A model generated the notes under the pieces. That model was not told where the DNA came from, made no database searches, and saw nothing but the letters and a program-made list of their open reading frames with translations. From Bradyrhizobium sp. CIAT3101 (lineage in GTDB: Bacteria; Pseudomonadota; Alphaproteobacteria; Rhizobiales; Xanthobacteraceae): a stretch of 64,000 bases of DNA. The stretch lies in contig NZ_CP121634.1 of assembly GCF_029714945.1 (NCBI RefSeq), positions 186,001 through 250,000 on the forward strand. Reading direction: 5' to 3'. The position numbers and the translations under genes were made by a program. Of the stretch, positions 43,516 through 53,188 are shown one piece after another (position 1 is the stretch's first letter; the number at the start of each line of letters is the position of its first letter).

Positions 43516-44126
43516 CAAGCGTCTCCAGTACTTCTATTTTGGAGCATGCTCAGCCTCCCCGAACTCAAAGTCTGATCGCCTCAATGCGCGCGGTCTCATG
43601 GTCGTTAAAGACAACGAAACGCCGAGCACGGGAATTTTCCTGAGTTGCAGGTGCCCGGAGAAGACCCCAAGTCGCTCTGCATATCAGACAGCAGCGCAAA
43701 ACAATCCGCTAAAATTGTATATTCCTCCTATCATAGCCTTTAATCGGATCGTTAATTGTGGACATCTATCAAGATCTTATTCTCCTTTCGACGGACGGCG
43801 CCGGCGATCTCCCCCTTCGAGGCTAAAGCCTGATTTGCGAGATTATCGATGGCTCCCGCAACATGGCTTCAGGTGGAAACTCTTCGCAAATGTCGGCCAC
43901 CGTGCGGACCTGTCATTGCTTCCGCAGTGAGCCCGTGGCAGCGACCAAGCGTCTTCAGTTGATTACACCACGAATGATTAGGCGAGAGCCCTCTCGTAAC
44001 CACGCGTTCATCCGCGAGCGAATAGCACATGCCCTTCGAGAGATCCTTTTCCCCTCCTTCGAGGCATGCGACGGTCCACGACGCCGACGGACCACGCTCA
44101 GGCCGTCGGACGAATGCCCGCAGCCT
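43516..44126 (-). other. 611-bp gap upstream of the BREX operon
   Basis: No gene is seen. The middle part (about 43,690-43,790) is AT-rich and probably carries the BREX promoter on the minus strand, but I could not pick a convincing -35/-10 pair. No clear operator repeat was found. The far end runs into the 3' end of the integrase gene, which points at BREX on the same strand. Confidence 0.4.
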
Positions 44127-45719
44127 TCAACTAATGTCTATGTTTGGGAACCGGTCGACGGCCTTCGCCTTCGCAGCAATGGTTACGTCCCCATAATCCT
44201 CAGAAGCATTGCGCGGAGCGTGGCCCTGTATGGCATCGAGCACACGCATAGCAACCTCCTGCTCAATGCCGACAGTCTTGAAACGATGGCGCCAGCCATG
44301 GCTCGGATCAACGTTCGGGTCGTTCACAACTTCACGCACGAACGTGTTGACCTTATTCCGCGCCGTCTTCACCGCCCTGCGAACGCCTAGCTCGCCGGGC
44401 TTGGGGTCAATGAATAGATACCCCCCTGGTGACCTCTCGTAGAACTCCGGGAAACCTTCGTCGATGATTTGCCGATGCAGCACCACGTCTCTGGCTTCGT
44501 CAGTCTTCACGGGGCCCGCCTCGGGCGTCACGTGCACGACCCAAGCTTCGCCTTCACGGCGAACGTCCTCTTTGCGAAGCTGAAGCATCTCGCCTACCCG
44601 CGATCCCGTGAAGGCACACAACCACGGCACCCACCGTTTCGCCAACGCCAGCTTGGGAGCAGCCCTCCCCGCAGCGGCATTCCGGGCATGCTTGAGAATG
44701 GCAGATGCTTCTCGGTCGTAAAATCCCTTTGATCTAAGTTTGCGCGACTTGCCGACCTTGATGGTAAGTCCTTCAGCAGGATTGGAGTGCATGCGGCGGT
44801 TCATGACCGCCCAGCCAAACACCGTCTTTAGGCCGGCTAGGTCACTATCCTTCACGGTCTTCGCACTCGCCCCGCCCTGCAGCCGGTGATCCTTGAAGCG
44901 GACGATGTCCTCCGGCGTTACGCGGCCAGCCTCGTCGTGCTTCAGGAAGGCCACGAGCTTCATCAGCGTCTTCTGATAGCTCTCATAGGTACTCTGCTTG
45001 CGACCGGCGGCCTTCGCCTCCTTCCACCAATCCTCGACCAATGCCGATAGCGACCCGTTCGAGGAGCTAGGCTCGAAGGCTGCCTTTCCTCGTTCTGCCG
45101 CAGCGTTCCTTTGCGGGAATGGAATTGCCTGAGAATCGGGCGAGTAATCGCCTTCGCCTCTCGCCAGCTTAGCCAGCGTCAGGCACGCGCGCTGTATGGC
45201 CGCGCCGATTGCCCTAGCCATAGTTTGTTGATTTTGCCTATCGGCGAAGATTCCGTGGGCGGTAAGATAGCCGTTTGCTGCTTCTAAACAGTCCTGCTCC
45301 ATAAGGCGGATCTTGAGCAGTTCTTGACTGGAGTCCGATCGGAGCGATCCCGGCTCGACCAGAGGTGCACTTCCCCGGGCTCCAAACAGCCAATCGCCTA
45401 ATCTGACGTCCCATCTCGTCTGTTGGCTCGGATTATCGCCGTACTGCTCGATCCATCGATCATGCTCGGCGATTGCCAATTGGTGCGCCTCGCGCTCCGT
45501 CAGGGGCTTCGGTCCGGCACGCAGGTTTGCCCAGCGCACCTCGAGCTCGGCAAGCGCCATCGCAAAGCGCTGTTTAGCCTCCCCCGGATCGCGGGTTTTA
45601 AGGCTTACCTTCTCCTCGCGCCTGCCGACGATCTTGCGCAGATCGTCCGGAACGGCTTTCCGGAGCTGATAGATTCCAGTTTTGGGATGCTTCCACGGAC
45701 GCGACATAGCCAACGGCAT
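44127..45719 (-). CDS. int: Tyrosine recombinase (site-specific integrase, DUF6538-type N-terminus)
   Basis: This enzyme inserts and excises the island. The 530-aa protein has an N-terminal DUF6538-like region (PKTGIYQLRKAVPDDLRKIV), a SAM-like core-binding domain (about 224-310) and a catalytic domain with all key residues: R374 (FTGSRVGEML), H474-x-x-R477 (SHGWRHRF), H500 (IQGHAPR) and Y509 (SEDYGD). ATG 45719 follows GGGTGG. It reads away from the tRNA-Leu gene, whose 3' end is 86 bp from the start codon, the usual arrangement of a tRNA-integrated island. Confidence 0.95.
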   Translation of the reverse strand: MPLAMSRPWKHPKTGIYQLRKAVPDDLRKIVGRREEKVSLKTRDPGEAKQRFAMALAELEVRWANLRAGPKPLTEREAHQLAIAEHDRWIEQYGDNPSQQTRWDVRLGDWLFGARGSAPLVEPGSLRSDSSQELLKIRLMEQDCLEAANGYLTAHGIFADRQNQQTMARAIGAAIQRACLTLAKLARGEGDYSPDSQAIPFPQRNAAAERGKAAFEPSSSNGSLSALVEDWWKEAKAAGRKQSTYESYQKTLMKLVAFLKHDEAGRVTPEDIVRFKDHRLQGGASAKTVKDSDLAGLKTVFGWAVMNRRMHSNPAEGLTIKVGKSRKLRSKGFYDREASAILKHARNAAAGRAAPKLALAKRWVPWLCAFTGSRVGEMLQLRKEDVRREGEAWVVHVTPEAGPVKTDEARDVVLHRQIIDEGFPEFYERSPGGYLFIDPKPGELGVRRAVKTARNKVNTFVREVVNDPNVDPSHGWRHRFKTVGIEQEVAMRVLDAIQGHAPRNASEDYGDVTIAAKAKAVDRFPNIDIS

Positions 45720-45788
45720 TGTACCACCCTTCTGTACCACTGAGGAGCGGGCAAGCCGTTGAATTTGCTAATTTGCTTTGGATTTCAC

Positions 45789-45802
45789 GCTCTTAGAAGA
45801 GC
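45789..45802. terminator. Short palindrome next to the tRNA 3' end
   Basis: GCTCTT (45789-45794) pairs with AAGAGC (45797-45802) around a 2-base AG centre. It lies two bases from the CCA end of tRNA-Leu. It could help end the tRNA transcript or be part of the attachment site. A stem with a 2-base loop would open a little, so the call is weak. Confidence 0.35.
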
Positions 45803-45804
45803 GA

Positions 45805-45891
<87 letters not shown>

Positions 45892-45915
45892 ATGCCGTTT
45901 GGGGCACGGAGGCGG

Positions 45916-45944
45916 TTACTACGGTTCGGTGACGCCGTTGTCAA
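45916..45944 (-). promoter_or_regulatory. tRNA-Leu promoter
   Basis: On the minus strand a perfect -35 TTGACA (45939-45944) and a -10 TAGTAA (45916-45921) are 17 bases apart. The expected start of transcription is about 18 bases before the tRNA 5' end at 45891. Confidence 0.75.
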
Positions 45945-46030
45945 TTCATGGTTCGGGATGCGGATTGCGCATTGCAAACTGGCCCGATACAAGCCTGATA
46001 ACACGCACTCTTCCCGCAGGATCTGACCCC

Positions 46031-46996
46031 ATGGCATCGAATCTGGAAACTCTCGTCACGGTTTTCGGCGGCTCGGGGTTTTTGGGCCGGAATGTCGTCC
46101 GCGCGCTGTGCCGGCGGGATTACCGGGTCCGGGTCGCGGTGCGGCGGCCGGAACTAGCCGGATACCTCCAGCCCTCGGGCAAGGTCGGCCAGGTCCACAC
46201 CATCCAGGCCAATCTGCGCTATCCGGCGTCGGTCGAGGCGGCGGTGCGTGATTCGCACATCGTCATCAATCTGGTCGGCATCCTCACCGAGGGCGGCGCC
46301 CAGACCTTCGACGCGGTCCAGGCCAAGGGCGCCGAGACCGTCGCCAAGGCGGCTGCCGCCGCCGGCGCCAGCCTGATTCATGTCTCGGCGATCGGCGCCG
46401 ACGCCGAATCAGCCTCGCGCTATGCCAAGGCCAAGGCGGCCGGCGAAGCCGCGGTCCTGGCCGCGGTGCCGTCGGCCACGATCTTCCGCCCCTCCGTGAT
46501 GTTCGGCCCCGAGGACCAGTTCACCAACCGCTTCGCCTCGCTGGCGCGGCTGTCGCCGGTGCTGCCGCTGATCGGCGGCGAAACCAGGATGCAGCCGGTC
46601 TATGTCGGCGACGTCGCCACCGCGATCGCGGATGCCGTCGACGGCAAGGCCAAGGCCGGCGCGACCTACGAGCTCGGCGGGCCGGAAGTGCTGAGCATGC
46701 GCGAGATCATCGAGGCCATCGTCGCCATTGCCGATCGCAAGCCGATGCTGGTGCCGCTGTCGTTCGGCCTCGCCCGCTTCCAGGCCAATTTCCTGCAATT
46801 CGCGCCGGGCGCGATGAAGCTGACGCCGGACCAGGTGACGCTGCTCGAGCGCGACAATGTCGTGTCGGACGCGGCGAAGACCGCCGGGCTGACGCTGGAA
46901 GGCCTCGGCATCACGGCCGATTCGCTGGAAGCGATCGCCCCGCAATATCTGTGGCGTTTCCGCCCGCAGGGCCAGTTCCAGCGCAAGAACGCGTGA
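46031..46996 (+). CDS. NDUFA9-like NAD(P)-binding protein (complex I-associated)
   Basis: The 321-aa protein is an atypical short-chain dehydrogenase with VFGGSGFLGRNVVRAL at the start (Rossmann GxxGxxG), INLVGILTEGGAQTFDAV, HVSAIGADAESASRYAKAKA, IFRPSVMFGPEDQF and QPVYVGDVATAIADAV. This is the pattern of the NDUFA9 subunit of respiratory complex I and its alphaproteobacterial relatives. It binds NAD(P)H but probably has a structural role. ATG 46031 is chosen; a frame from 45899 overlaps the tRNA promoter. It is the first core gene beyond the island. Confidence 0.85.
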   Translation: MASNLETLVTVFGGSGFLGRNVVRALCRRDYRVRVAVRRPELAGYLQPSGKVGQVHTIQANLRYPASVEAAVRDSHIVINLVGILTEGGAQTFDAVQAKGAETVAKAAAAAGASLIHVSAIGADAESASRYAKAKAAGEAAVLAAVPSATIFRPSVMFGPEDQFTNRFASLARLSPVLPLIGGETRMQPVYVGDVATAIADAVDGKAKAGATYELGGPEVLSMREIIEAIVAIADRKPMLVPLSFGLARFQANFLQFAPGAMKLTPDQVTLLERDNVVSDAAKTAGLTLEGLGITADSLEAIAPQYLWRFRPQGQFQRKNA

Positions 46997-47009
46997 GGGC
47001 TTCTTGCTT

Positions 47010-47190
47010 AACCTCGTTCCGCTTGCGGGGAGAGGTCGGATCGCCCCCGGCGATGCGAAGCATCGTCCGACGCGATCCGGGTGAGGGGGTACAGGTCTCT
47101 CGACGATTTCCCGTGCGGAGAGAGGCCCCTCACCCCAACCCTCTCCCCGTAAGAACGGGGCGAGGGAGCGCAGCGTCAATGCGGCGAGAT
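47010..47190. repeat. Rhizobial intergenic palindromic repeat
   Basis: The convergent gap between 46996 and 47192 holds a GC-rich element with inverted segments (GCGGGGAGAGGTCGGATCGC near its left end; CTCACCCCAACCCTCTCCCC and GTAAGAACGGGGCGAGGGAG near its right end). It has the look of the abundant interspersed repeats of Bradyrhizobium genomes. It may end transcription from both sides. Confidence 0.6.
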
Positions 47191-47191
47191 C

Positions 47192-47932
47192 TCAAAACTT
47201 CAGCTTCTTGAAAACCGCCTCGGGCAGCGTCTTGATGATCAGCATCACGAGACGCCATTTGCCGCTGACATAGACGACGTCGGTCTTCTTCTCGACCGCG
47301 TTGAGGATCGCATCGCCCACGACAGGCGCGTCGACGGTGAGCGGGCCGATCAGCTTCATGCCTTCGGTCATCTTGGTGCGGACGAAACCGGGCTTCACGG
47401 TGACGACGTGGACACCGCCGCGGCTGGCGCGGGCGCGCAGGCCGGACAGGAAGGCGGAGAAGCCGGCTTTCGCCGAGCCGTAGACATAGTTCGAGGCGCG
47501 GCCGCGATCGCCGGCGACCGACGACACGCCGACGATCGTGCCATTGCCGCGGCCTAAAAACTTTTCCGCGAACAGGCCGAGGATCAGCGACGGGCCCTCG
47601 TAGTTCGAGCGCATGATGGTGGTGGCGTGCGCGAGATCGCTCTCGGCGTTCGGCTGCACGCCAAGCAGGCCGATGATCGAGACGACGACATCGGGCAACG
47701 CCGGAAGGCCTGCGACAAAGCCGTCGAACGAGGCGGTGTCGAGCACGTCGAAGACCAGCGTGCTCGCTTCGATATTGTAGCGCGCGCGCAGATCGGCGGC
47801 ATCAGGCTCGAGCGCGGCGGCATCGCGGCCTGCGAGGCCGACATCGTAACCCGCCTTGGCAAAGGCGCGTGCCGCGGCGCGGCCGATATCGGAGGAGCCA
47901 CCGAGCACCAGAACGGTCTTGCGTGACGTCAC
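47192..47932 (-). CDS. SDR oxidoreductase, DprE2-like
   Basis: The 246-aa short-chain dehydrogenase has the cofactor motif VLGGSSDIGRAAARAFA, catalytic Ser in VGVSSVAGDRG and Tyr/Lys in YVYGSAKAGF. It follows a DprE1-like gene by four bases on the same strand. In actinobacteria DprE1 and DprE2 together turn decaprenyl-phospho-ribose into the arabinose form. The same pair here suggests a polyprenyl-phospho-sugar epimerase. The C-terminal hydrophobic patch (WRLVMLIIKTLPEAVFKKL) is also seen in DprE2. Confidence 0.82.
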   Translation of the reverse strand: MTSRKTVLVLGGSSDIGRAAARAFAKAGYDVGLAGRDAAALEPDAADLRARYNIEASTLVFDVLDTASFDGFVAGLPALPDVVVSIIGLLGVQPNAESDLAHATTIMRSNYEGPSLILGLFAEKFLGRGNGTIVGVSSVAGDRGRASNYVYGSAKAGFSAFLSGLRARASRGGVHVVTVKPGFVRTKMTEGMKLIGPLTVDAPVVGDAILNAVEKKTDVVYVSGKWRLVMLIIKTLPEAVFKKLKF

Positions 47933-47935
47933 GGT

Positions 47936-49261
47936 TCAAACCTCATCGAACAGGCGTTGTGAAAGTTTCGAGCGGATATTTTGGGCGGGATCGAGCGATT
48001 TGCGGATCGCGTTGAAGCGCGCCAGCGCGGGGTAACCGGCCTCGAACGTCGCACGCGACTGGCGCGCATCCTTGGCGAGGTAAAGCCGTCCGCCGGCAGC
48101 GACGACGAGGCGGTCGATCTCGTCGAGGAAATTCAGGATGTCGCCCTTCACCGGGAAATCCAGCGCCAGCGTGTAGCCGGGCAGCGGAAACGACAACAGG
48201 CCGTCGCCATGGCCGAGCTTCTTCAGCACCGCCAGGAACGAGGCATCGCCGCGCTTCGCAACAAGATCGAGGATATCAGCGAGCACGGCGCGTGCACCTC
48301 TCTCCGGAATCACGCATTGATGCTGGAGGAAGCCGCGCCGTCCATAGATGCGATTCCAGTCGGCAATGCTGTCGAGCGGAAAGAAATACGGATAGAGCGA
48401 GACCACGTGGTCGCCGCCGGCGCGCCTCGCGCCCATGCGGTAATAGAGCTCGTTGAAAGCGCGGATGCTGGTGCGATTGAGCGTGATCGACGGCAGATCG
48501 ATCGGCACCGCGAGCCCGGGATTTTTACCCACGGGAAAGCGATCGGCGCCCTCGGCAAGCTCGCTGGCCGCTGCGTGCTCGCCGAGATAGATCAGCGAAC
48601 GGCCGAGATCGTTGCCGCGCGCCACGCAATCGATCCACGCCACCGAATAGGTCGCGGAGTCACCGGCCTCGAGCGCGCGCATCGCGGCATCGAGATCGGC
48701 CGCCGAAATCACGCGCTCGCGAATCCAGCCGGTCTCGACCGGGCGCAGTCGCATCGTGGCTTCGAGGATGATTCCGGTGAGGCCGATGCCACCGACGGTC
48801 GCGAAGAAGGCATCCGAATTCTGCTCGCGCGAGATCTCGATGGTCTCGCCCTGCCCGGTGCGGAGCAGGATGCTGTCGACATAGCGGCCGAAACCGCCCT
48901 CGCCATGATGGTTCTTGCCGTGCACGTCGGCAGCGATGGCGCCGCCGACCGAGACGAACCGCGTGCCCGGCACCACGAACGGCAGGAAGCCGCGCGGGCC
49001 GAAGGTATCGATCAGGTCGGACAGCAGCACACCGGCTTCCAGGCGGATGCGGCCTGTTGCCGAATCGAACGACCTGACCCGGTCGAACCCGGTCATCCCG
49101 ATCGTCCTGACGGCACCGATCGCGGCATCGCCATAGGCGCGGCCGTTGCCGCGCGCCACGGAACCGGTCACCACGGCTTCGCCCACGGCCTCGAACGACC
49201 GCGGCCGCAGCACTTCGCTATCGACGACCGGGAAGCGCCCCCAGCCGCTGACGAGGGTCAT
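47936..49261 (-). CDS. FAD-binding oxidoreductase, DprE1-like
   Basis: The 441-aa protein has the FAD-binding type 4 fold with DprE1 marks: GWGRFPVVDSEVLRP, ARGNGRAYGDAA, VPGTRFVSVGGAIAADVHGK followed by NHHGEGGFG, and ATVGGIGLTGIILEATM. DprE1 oxidises the 2-position of polyprenyl-phospho-ribose; the DprE2-like gene next door would reduce it. The residue equal to mycobacterial Cys387, hit by benzothiazinones, cannot be assigned with certainty by eye. uppP, which recycles the polyprenyl carrier, is the next gene on the same strand. The product may be a D-arabinose donor. Confidence 0.85.
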   Translation of the reverse strand: MTLVSGWGRFPVVDSEVLRPRSFEAVGEAVVTGSVARGNGRAYGDAAIGAVRTIGMTGFDRVRSFDSATGRIRLEAGVLLSDLIDTFGPRGFLPFVVPGTRFVSVGGAIAADVHGKNHHGEGGFGRYVDSILLRTGQGETIEISREQNSDAFFATVGGIGLTGIILEATMRLRPVETGWIRERVISAADLDAAMRALEAGDSATYSVAWIDCVARGNDLGRSLIYLGEHAAASELAEGADRFPVGKNPGLAVPIDLPSITLNRTSIRAFNELYYRMGARRAGGDHVVSLYPYFFPLDSIADWNRIYGRRGFLQHQCVIPERGARAVLADILDLVAKRGDASFLAVLKKLGHGDGLLSFPLPGYTLALDFPVKGDILNFLDEIDRLVVAAGGRLYLAKDARQSRATFEAGYPALARFNAIRKSLDPAQNIRSKLSQRLFDEV

Positions 49262-49347
49262 CGTTCAGCTCCGCCCGCGGGCCATCCCGCTCCGGAAACT
49301 GCCTACCGGTCAAAAGCTGATATTGCGTTGAGGCGCATCAACAAAGG

Positions 49348-50154
49348 TTAATGGCCGAGCGCCAGTGCGATCAGGCCGAGCGTGCCGACGACGACGCGCC
49401 ACCAGGCGAACACCGTGAAACCATGCCGGGTGACGTATCCGAGGAACGCCTTCACCACGATGATCGCGGTGATGAACGACACCGCGAAGCCGATCGCGAC
49501 GATGCCCATGTGGTCCATCGTCATCTCGGAGCGGTTCTTGTAGAAATCGTAGGCGAACGCGCCGATCATGGTGGGGATGGCGAGGAAGAACGAGAACTCC
49601 GCCGCCGCGCGCTTGTCGGCCCCCAGGAACATTGCGGCGACGATGCTGGCGCCGGAGCGCGACACGCCCGGGATCATCGCGATGCACTGGGCGATGCCGA
49701 TATAGAGATACATCAGCAGCGGAAATTTGGTGGCATCATGCTCGCGCGCCTTGAGCTCGAGCCGGTCGACCCACAACAGGATGGCGCCGCCGACGATCAG
49801 CGAGAAGCACACGACCCAGGGATTGAACAGCAGGCTCTTGATGTATTTGCCGGCGACGAGGCCGACGATCACGGCAGGCAGGAACGCCACCAGCACGCCG
49901 ATCACGAAGCGGCGCGCATAGGCATCGCCCGTAAACATACCGATCGCGACGTCCCACAATTTCTTGAAATACAGCACGACGATCGCAAGGATCGCTCCGA
50001 GCTGGATCAGGACGGTAAACGAATCCCAGAAGGCGCCCTCGCCGAGGCCGAAGAAGCGTTCCGCAAGCAGCAGGTGGCCGGTCGAGGACACGGGAAGGAA
50101 CTCGGTCACACCCTCGATGATGCCGAGGATCACTGCCCGTATTGTATCTGACAT
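49348..50154 (-). CDS. uppP: Undecaprenyl-diphosphatase UppP
   Basis: UppP removes one phosphate from undecaprenyl diphosphate to renew the lipid carrier for cell-wall synthesis and gives bacitracin resistance. The 268-aa membrane protein has both signature segments: GIIEGVTEFLPVSSTGHLLL near the N-terminus and the IPGVSRSGASIVAAMFLG loop, and seven or eight hydrophobic helices. Its length is normal. It is divergent from the fzlA-like gene. Confidence 0.96.
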   Translation of the reverse strand: MSDTIRAVILGIIEGVTEFLPVSSTGHLLLAERFFGLGEGAFWDSFTVLIQLGAILAIVVLYFKKLWDVAIGMFTGDAYARRFVIGVLVAFLPAVIVGLVAGKYIKSLLFNPWVVCFSLIVGGAILLWVDRLELKAREHDATKFPLLMYLYIGIAQCIAMIPGVSRSGASIVAAMFLGADKRAAAEFSFFLAIPTMIGAFAYDFYKNRSEMTMDHMGIVAIGFAVSFITAIIVVKAFLGYVTRHGFTVFAWWRVVVGTLGLIALALGH

Positions 50155-50323
50155 ATTTACGGTCCATTTCCGCTGGAAAAGCGGGGTTCTTCTCGCCTAT
50201 TCGTCCCTCGCTCGCAATCGCAAAATGCGCTAACGCGCCCTTGCCTCGCGGTTTTGAGGAACTAGTGTGGCGCCACACAAACATTGATGGATTCTTAAGC
50301 ACCATCAAATAGTCAAAGGGTTC

Positions 50324-51016
50324 ATGTTTACGCTGTTTCATCATCCGTTCTGTCCGCATTCGCGTTTCATCCGCCTGATCGCGGGCGAATACGGGCTCGA
50401 ACTGAAGCTGACCGAGGAGCGCAGCTGGGAACGGCGCGAGGCATTTCTGCTGCTCAATGCGGCCGGCACGACGCCGGTGCTGGTGGACGACGAACAGCCG
50501 CCGATCCCCGGCGCGGCCATCATTGCCGAGTATCTCGATGAGGCCTATGGCGCCGAGATGGGCCCCAAGCGCCTGATGCCGGAGACGATCGCCGAGCGCG
50601 TCGAGGTGCGCCGGCTGATGGCCTGGTTCAACGAAAAATTCTTCGAGGAAGTCTCCCATCCGCTCGTCACCGAGCGCATCTACAAGCGCTTCATGAGCGA
50701 GGAGAATGGCGGCGGGCCGCCCTCGCCCGACGTGATGCGCGCCGCCAAGGCCAACGTGCGCTATCATCTCGCCTATATCGGCTGGCTGGCGCAGACGCGT
50801 AACTTCCTCGCCGGCGACCGGCTCAGCTACGCGGATCTCGCCGCCGCGGCGCATCTCTCGGCGATCGACTATCTGGGCGACGTGCCATGGAGCGAGGACG
50901 ACGCAGCAAAGGCGTGGTACGCGCGGGTGAAATCCCGTCCGTCGTTCCGTCCGCTGCTGAGCGAATGGCTGGCGGGCGTGCCGGCGTCGCGGACCTACGT
51001 GGACCTGGATTTCTGA
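50324..51016 (+). CDS. fzlA: FzlA-like glutathione S-transferase family protein
   Basis: FzlA is a GST-fold protein that binds FtsZ and is needed for division in Caulobacter and other alphaproteobacteria; it is not a known transferase. The 230-aa protein starts with a thioredoxin-like domain ([32 protein letters not shown]) and has a helical C-terminal domain with [20 protein letters not shown] and [20 protein letters not shown]. The C-terminal YVDLDF end agrees with FzlA, where the tail binds partners. The gene overlaps queG, a neighbour pair I recall from alphaproteobacteria. Confidence 0.8.
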   Translation: MFTLFHHPFCPHSRFIRLIAGEYGLELKLTEERSWERREAFLLLNAAGTTPVLVDDEQPPIPGAAIIAEYLDEAYGAEMGPKRLMPETIAERVEVRRLMAWFNEKFFEEVSHPLVTERIYKRFMSEENGGGPPSPDVMRAAKANVRYHLAYIGWLAQTRNFLAGDRLSYADLAAAAHLSAIDYLGDVPWSEDDAAKAWYARVKSRPSFRPLLSEWLAGVPASRTYVDLDF

Positions 51017-52140
51017 ACTCCGATCCGACTGAACTGAAGGCGGCGCTGGCGCGCGAAGCGCGCGCGCTCGGCTTCGACTGCATCGGAATCACCGAGCCAG
51101 GCACGATCGAGAACGCCGGAAAACATTTCCTCGAATTCATCGCCTCCGGCGGCCATGGCGACATGGACTGGCTCGCGAGCCAGCCCGAGCGCCGGGTCGA
51201 TCCGCGCGGGCTGTGGGCTGACGTGCGCAGCGTGATCATGCTCGGCGTCAATTACGGCCCCGACTCTGATCCGCTGAAAATCCTGGAGCAGCGCACGCGC
51301 GCCGCGATCTCGGTCTATGCGCAGGGCGACGACTATCACGACCTCATCAAGAAGCGGCTGAAGGCGCTGGCGCGCTGGCTGGTCGCGACCGCGCCGTCGG
51401 AGGTGAAGGTGTTCGTCGACACCGCGGCGGTGATGGAGAAGCCGCTGGCGCAAGCCGCCCATCTCGGCTGGCAGGGCAAGCACACCAATCTGGTCTCGCG
51501 CGGATTCGGTTCGTGGCTGTTTCTCGGCGCGATCTACACCACGCTCGACCTGCCGCGCGACGATGCCGAGATCGATCATTGCGGCTCGTGCCAGGCCTGC
51601 CTCGACATCTGCCCGACATCGGCGTTCCCCGCGCCCTACAAGCTCGATGCGCGGCGCTGCATCTCCTATCTCACCATCGAGAACAAGGGACCGATCCCGC
51701 ACGAGTTTCGCAGGAGCATCGGCAACCGCATCTACGGCTGCGATGACTGTCTCGCCGCGTGCCCCTGGAACAAGTTTGCGCAGGAGGGACGTGAAGCAAA
51801 ACTCTCTGCACGCGACGAGCTGCGTGCACCCGGTCTTGCTGAACTTTCACGGCTCGACGACGCCGCGTTTCGCGCGCTGTTCACGAAGTCGCCGGTGAAG
51901 CGCATCGGCCGCGATCGCTTTTTGCGCAACGTGCTGATCGCGATCGGCAACTCCGGCGACGCGGCGCTGGCCGAAGAGGCGCGGCGATTGCTCGATGATG
52001 CGAGCCCGCTGGTGCGCGGGGCTGCAGTGTGGGCGCTGGGGCAGTTGGTGGCGCGCGATGCGTTCGAAGTGCTTAGAACAAATGTCAGCGCTAACGAGCA
52101 AGACGAAAGCGTTCGTCAGGAGTGGCAAGCCGCTTCCTAA
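50965..52140 (+). CDS. queG: Epoxyqueuosine reductase QueG
   Basis: QueG reduces epoxyqueuosine to queuosine in tRNA, using cobalamin and two 4Fe-4S clusters. The protein shows [20 protein letters not shown], the ferredoxin-like [16 protein letters not shown] and [15 protein letters not shown], and a C-terminal HEAT-like part ([15 protein letters not shown]). The exact start is unsure. ATG 50965 overlaps the end of the fzlA gene by 52 bases; the conserved part begins near 51016 ([15 protein letters not shown]). Length is about 390 aa, normal for the family. Confidence 0.93.
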   Translation: MAGGRAGVADLRGPGFLNSDPTELKAALAREARALGFDCIGITEPGTIENAGKHFLEFIASGGHGDMDWLASQPERRVDPRGLWADVRSVIMLGVNYGPDSDPLKILEQRTRAAISVYAQGDDYHDLIKKRLKALARWLVATAPSEVKVFVDTAAVMEKPLAQAAHLGWQGKHTNLVSRGFGSWLFLGAIYTTLDLPRDDAEIDHCGSCQACLDICPTSAFPAPYKLDARRCISYLTIENKGPIPHEFRRSIGNRIYGCDDCLAACPWNKFAQEGREAKLSARDELRAPGLAELSRLDDAAFRALFTKSPVKRIGRDRFLRNVLIAIGNSGDAALAEEARRLLDDASPLVRGAAVWALGQLVARDAFEVLRTNVSANEQDESVRQEWQAAS

Positions 52141-52147
52141 TTTCCGG

Positions 52148-52252
52148 TGTCATGCCCCGGCTTGACCGGGGCATCCAGTACGCCGCGACGTATCGGCTCA
52201 ATCACTGCTGCCTCTGGAATGCTGGATCGCCCGATCAAGTCGGGCGATGACA
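52148..52252. repeat. 105-bp interspersed repeat, copy A
   Basis: TGTCATGCCCCGGCTTGACC opens the element and its end reads CGGGCGATGACA, so the outer ends TGTCAT/ATGACA are inverted. Two inner hairpins (GCCCCGG/CCGGGGC and TCGCCCGA/TCGGGCGA) are seen. A copy of the same length lies at 53680-53784 in the same orientation with a few differences. Confidence 0.85.
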
Positions 52253-52308
52253 GCGGAGTGTGAGGCGCGCCCTTGATTTCCCCGCGCATTCCCGCAAAGT
52301 CGCGCATC

Positions 52309-53109
52309 ATGACAACAACCATGCCTTTCTTCACCCGCGACGGCGATACATTCCATCCGACGGAAGTGGCCAATGGCCCCTGGGATCCGAAATCGCTGCA
52401 CGGGCGCGTCATCATCGGCCTGCTGGGCTTTGCCATCGAGGAGCGCCATTCCGGGCCTGAATTCGTGCCGGCCCGGCTCACCGTCGATATGTACAAATTG
52501 CCGACGATCGACAAACCGATCGAGGTCAAGACGCGACTGGTGCGTGACGGCCTGCGCATCCGCGTGGTCGAGGCGGAATTCTTTTCCGGCGGCGTCAGCA
52601 TGGCGCGGGCCTCGTGCCAGCTGTTGCGCAAAACGCAAAATCCCGACGGCAATGTCTGGTCGCCGCCGAACTGGGACGTGCCGAAGCCGTCGGACATTCC
52701 AAAGCCGACCGATCCCAGGCTCGGCATGAACGGCAAATGGACGACGCGGCCGATCGTCGGTCATATGGGTTCGTTGGGTGCGCGCCGGCTCTGGATGAGC
52801 GAGGTGCGCGAGCTCGTTGCTGGCATGCCGATGACCCCGTTCGTCCACGTCGCCACCGGCGCCGATTTCGCGAGCCCGTTTGCCAATGCCGGCGACAAGG
52901 GGCTCGGCTACATCAACAGCGACGTGACGATCTATCTGCATCGCCTGCCGGTGACGAACTGGATCGGCTTCGACGTGGTCAACCACCAGGCCACCGACGG
53001 TGTCGCGATCGGCGAATGCTGGCTCTATGACGAGCAGGGACCGATCGGCACCGCGACGGTGGCCGCGCTGGCGCAGCGCAAGCCGATGGCGAAACCGCCG
53101 CCGCCGTAG
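52309..53109 (+). CDS. Thioesterase-superfamily (hot-dog fold) protein
   Basis: The 266-aa protein reads as a double hot-dog acyl-CoA thioesterase-like protein (4HBT_3 type): LHGRVIIGLLGFAIEERHSG, PARLTVDMYKLPTIDKPIEV and VVEAEFFSGGVSMARASCQL in the first half; SDVTIYLHRLPVTNWIGFDV and GVAIGECWLYDEQGPIGTAT in the second. The substrate is unknown. ATG 52309 is chosen since earlier in-frame starts fall close to the repeat. It is flanked by the two 105-bp repeats. Confidence 0.78.
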   Translation: MTTTMPFFTRDGDTFHPTEVANGPWDPKSLHGRVIIGLLGFAIEERHSGPEFVPARLTVDMYKLPTIDKPIEVKTRLVRDGLRIRVVEAEFFSGGVSMARASCQLLRKTQNPDGNVWSPPNWDVPKPSDIPKPTDPRLGMNGKWTTRPIVGHMGSLGARRLWMSEVRELVAGMPMTPFVHVATGADFASPFANAGDKGLGYINSDVTIYLHRLPVTNWIGFDVVNHQATDGVAIGECWLYDEQGPIGTATVAALAQRKPMAKPPPP

Positions 53110-53147
53110 TTCGGAACAACAGACATCAGCGTCTCGCTCCGCTGCGC

Positions 53148-53172
53148 TCCCTCCCCCGCAAGGGGGGAGGGA
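53148..53172. terminator. GC-rich hairpin between convergent genes
   Basis: TCCCTCCCCC (53148-53157) pairs with GGGGGAGGGA (53163-53172) around a short loop. It lies between the thioesterase gene (plus) and the SnoaL-like gene (minus). There is no U-run, so it may be a repeat fragment acting as a terminator. Confidence 0.45.
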
Positions 53173-53188
53173 ATGAGAGAGCGGTGCA

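Noticed and set aside
1..45800. Prophage
   Set aside because: Only an integrase is present; no capsid, tail, terminase or lysis genes were seen.
47981..49351. A 456-codon plus-strand frame opposite the DprE1-like gene
   Set aside because: Antisense shadow of a high-GC gene with no recognisable protein features.
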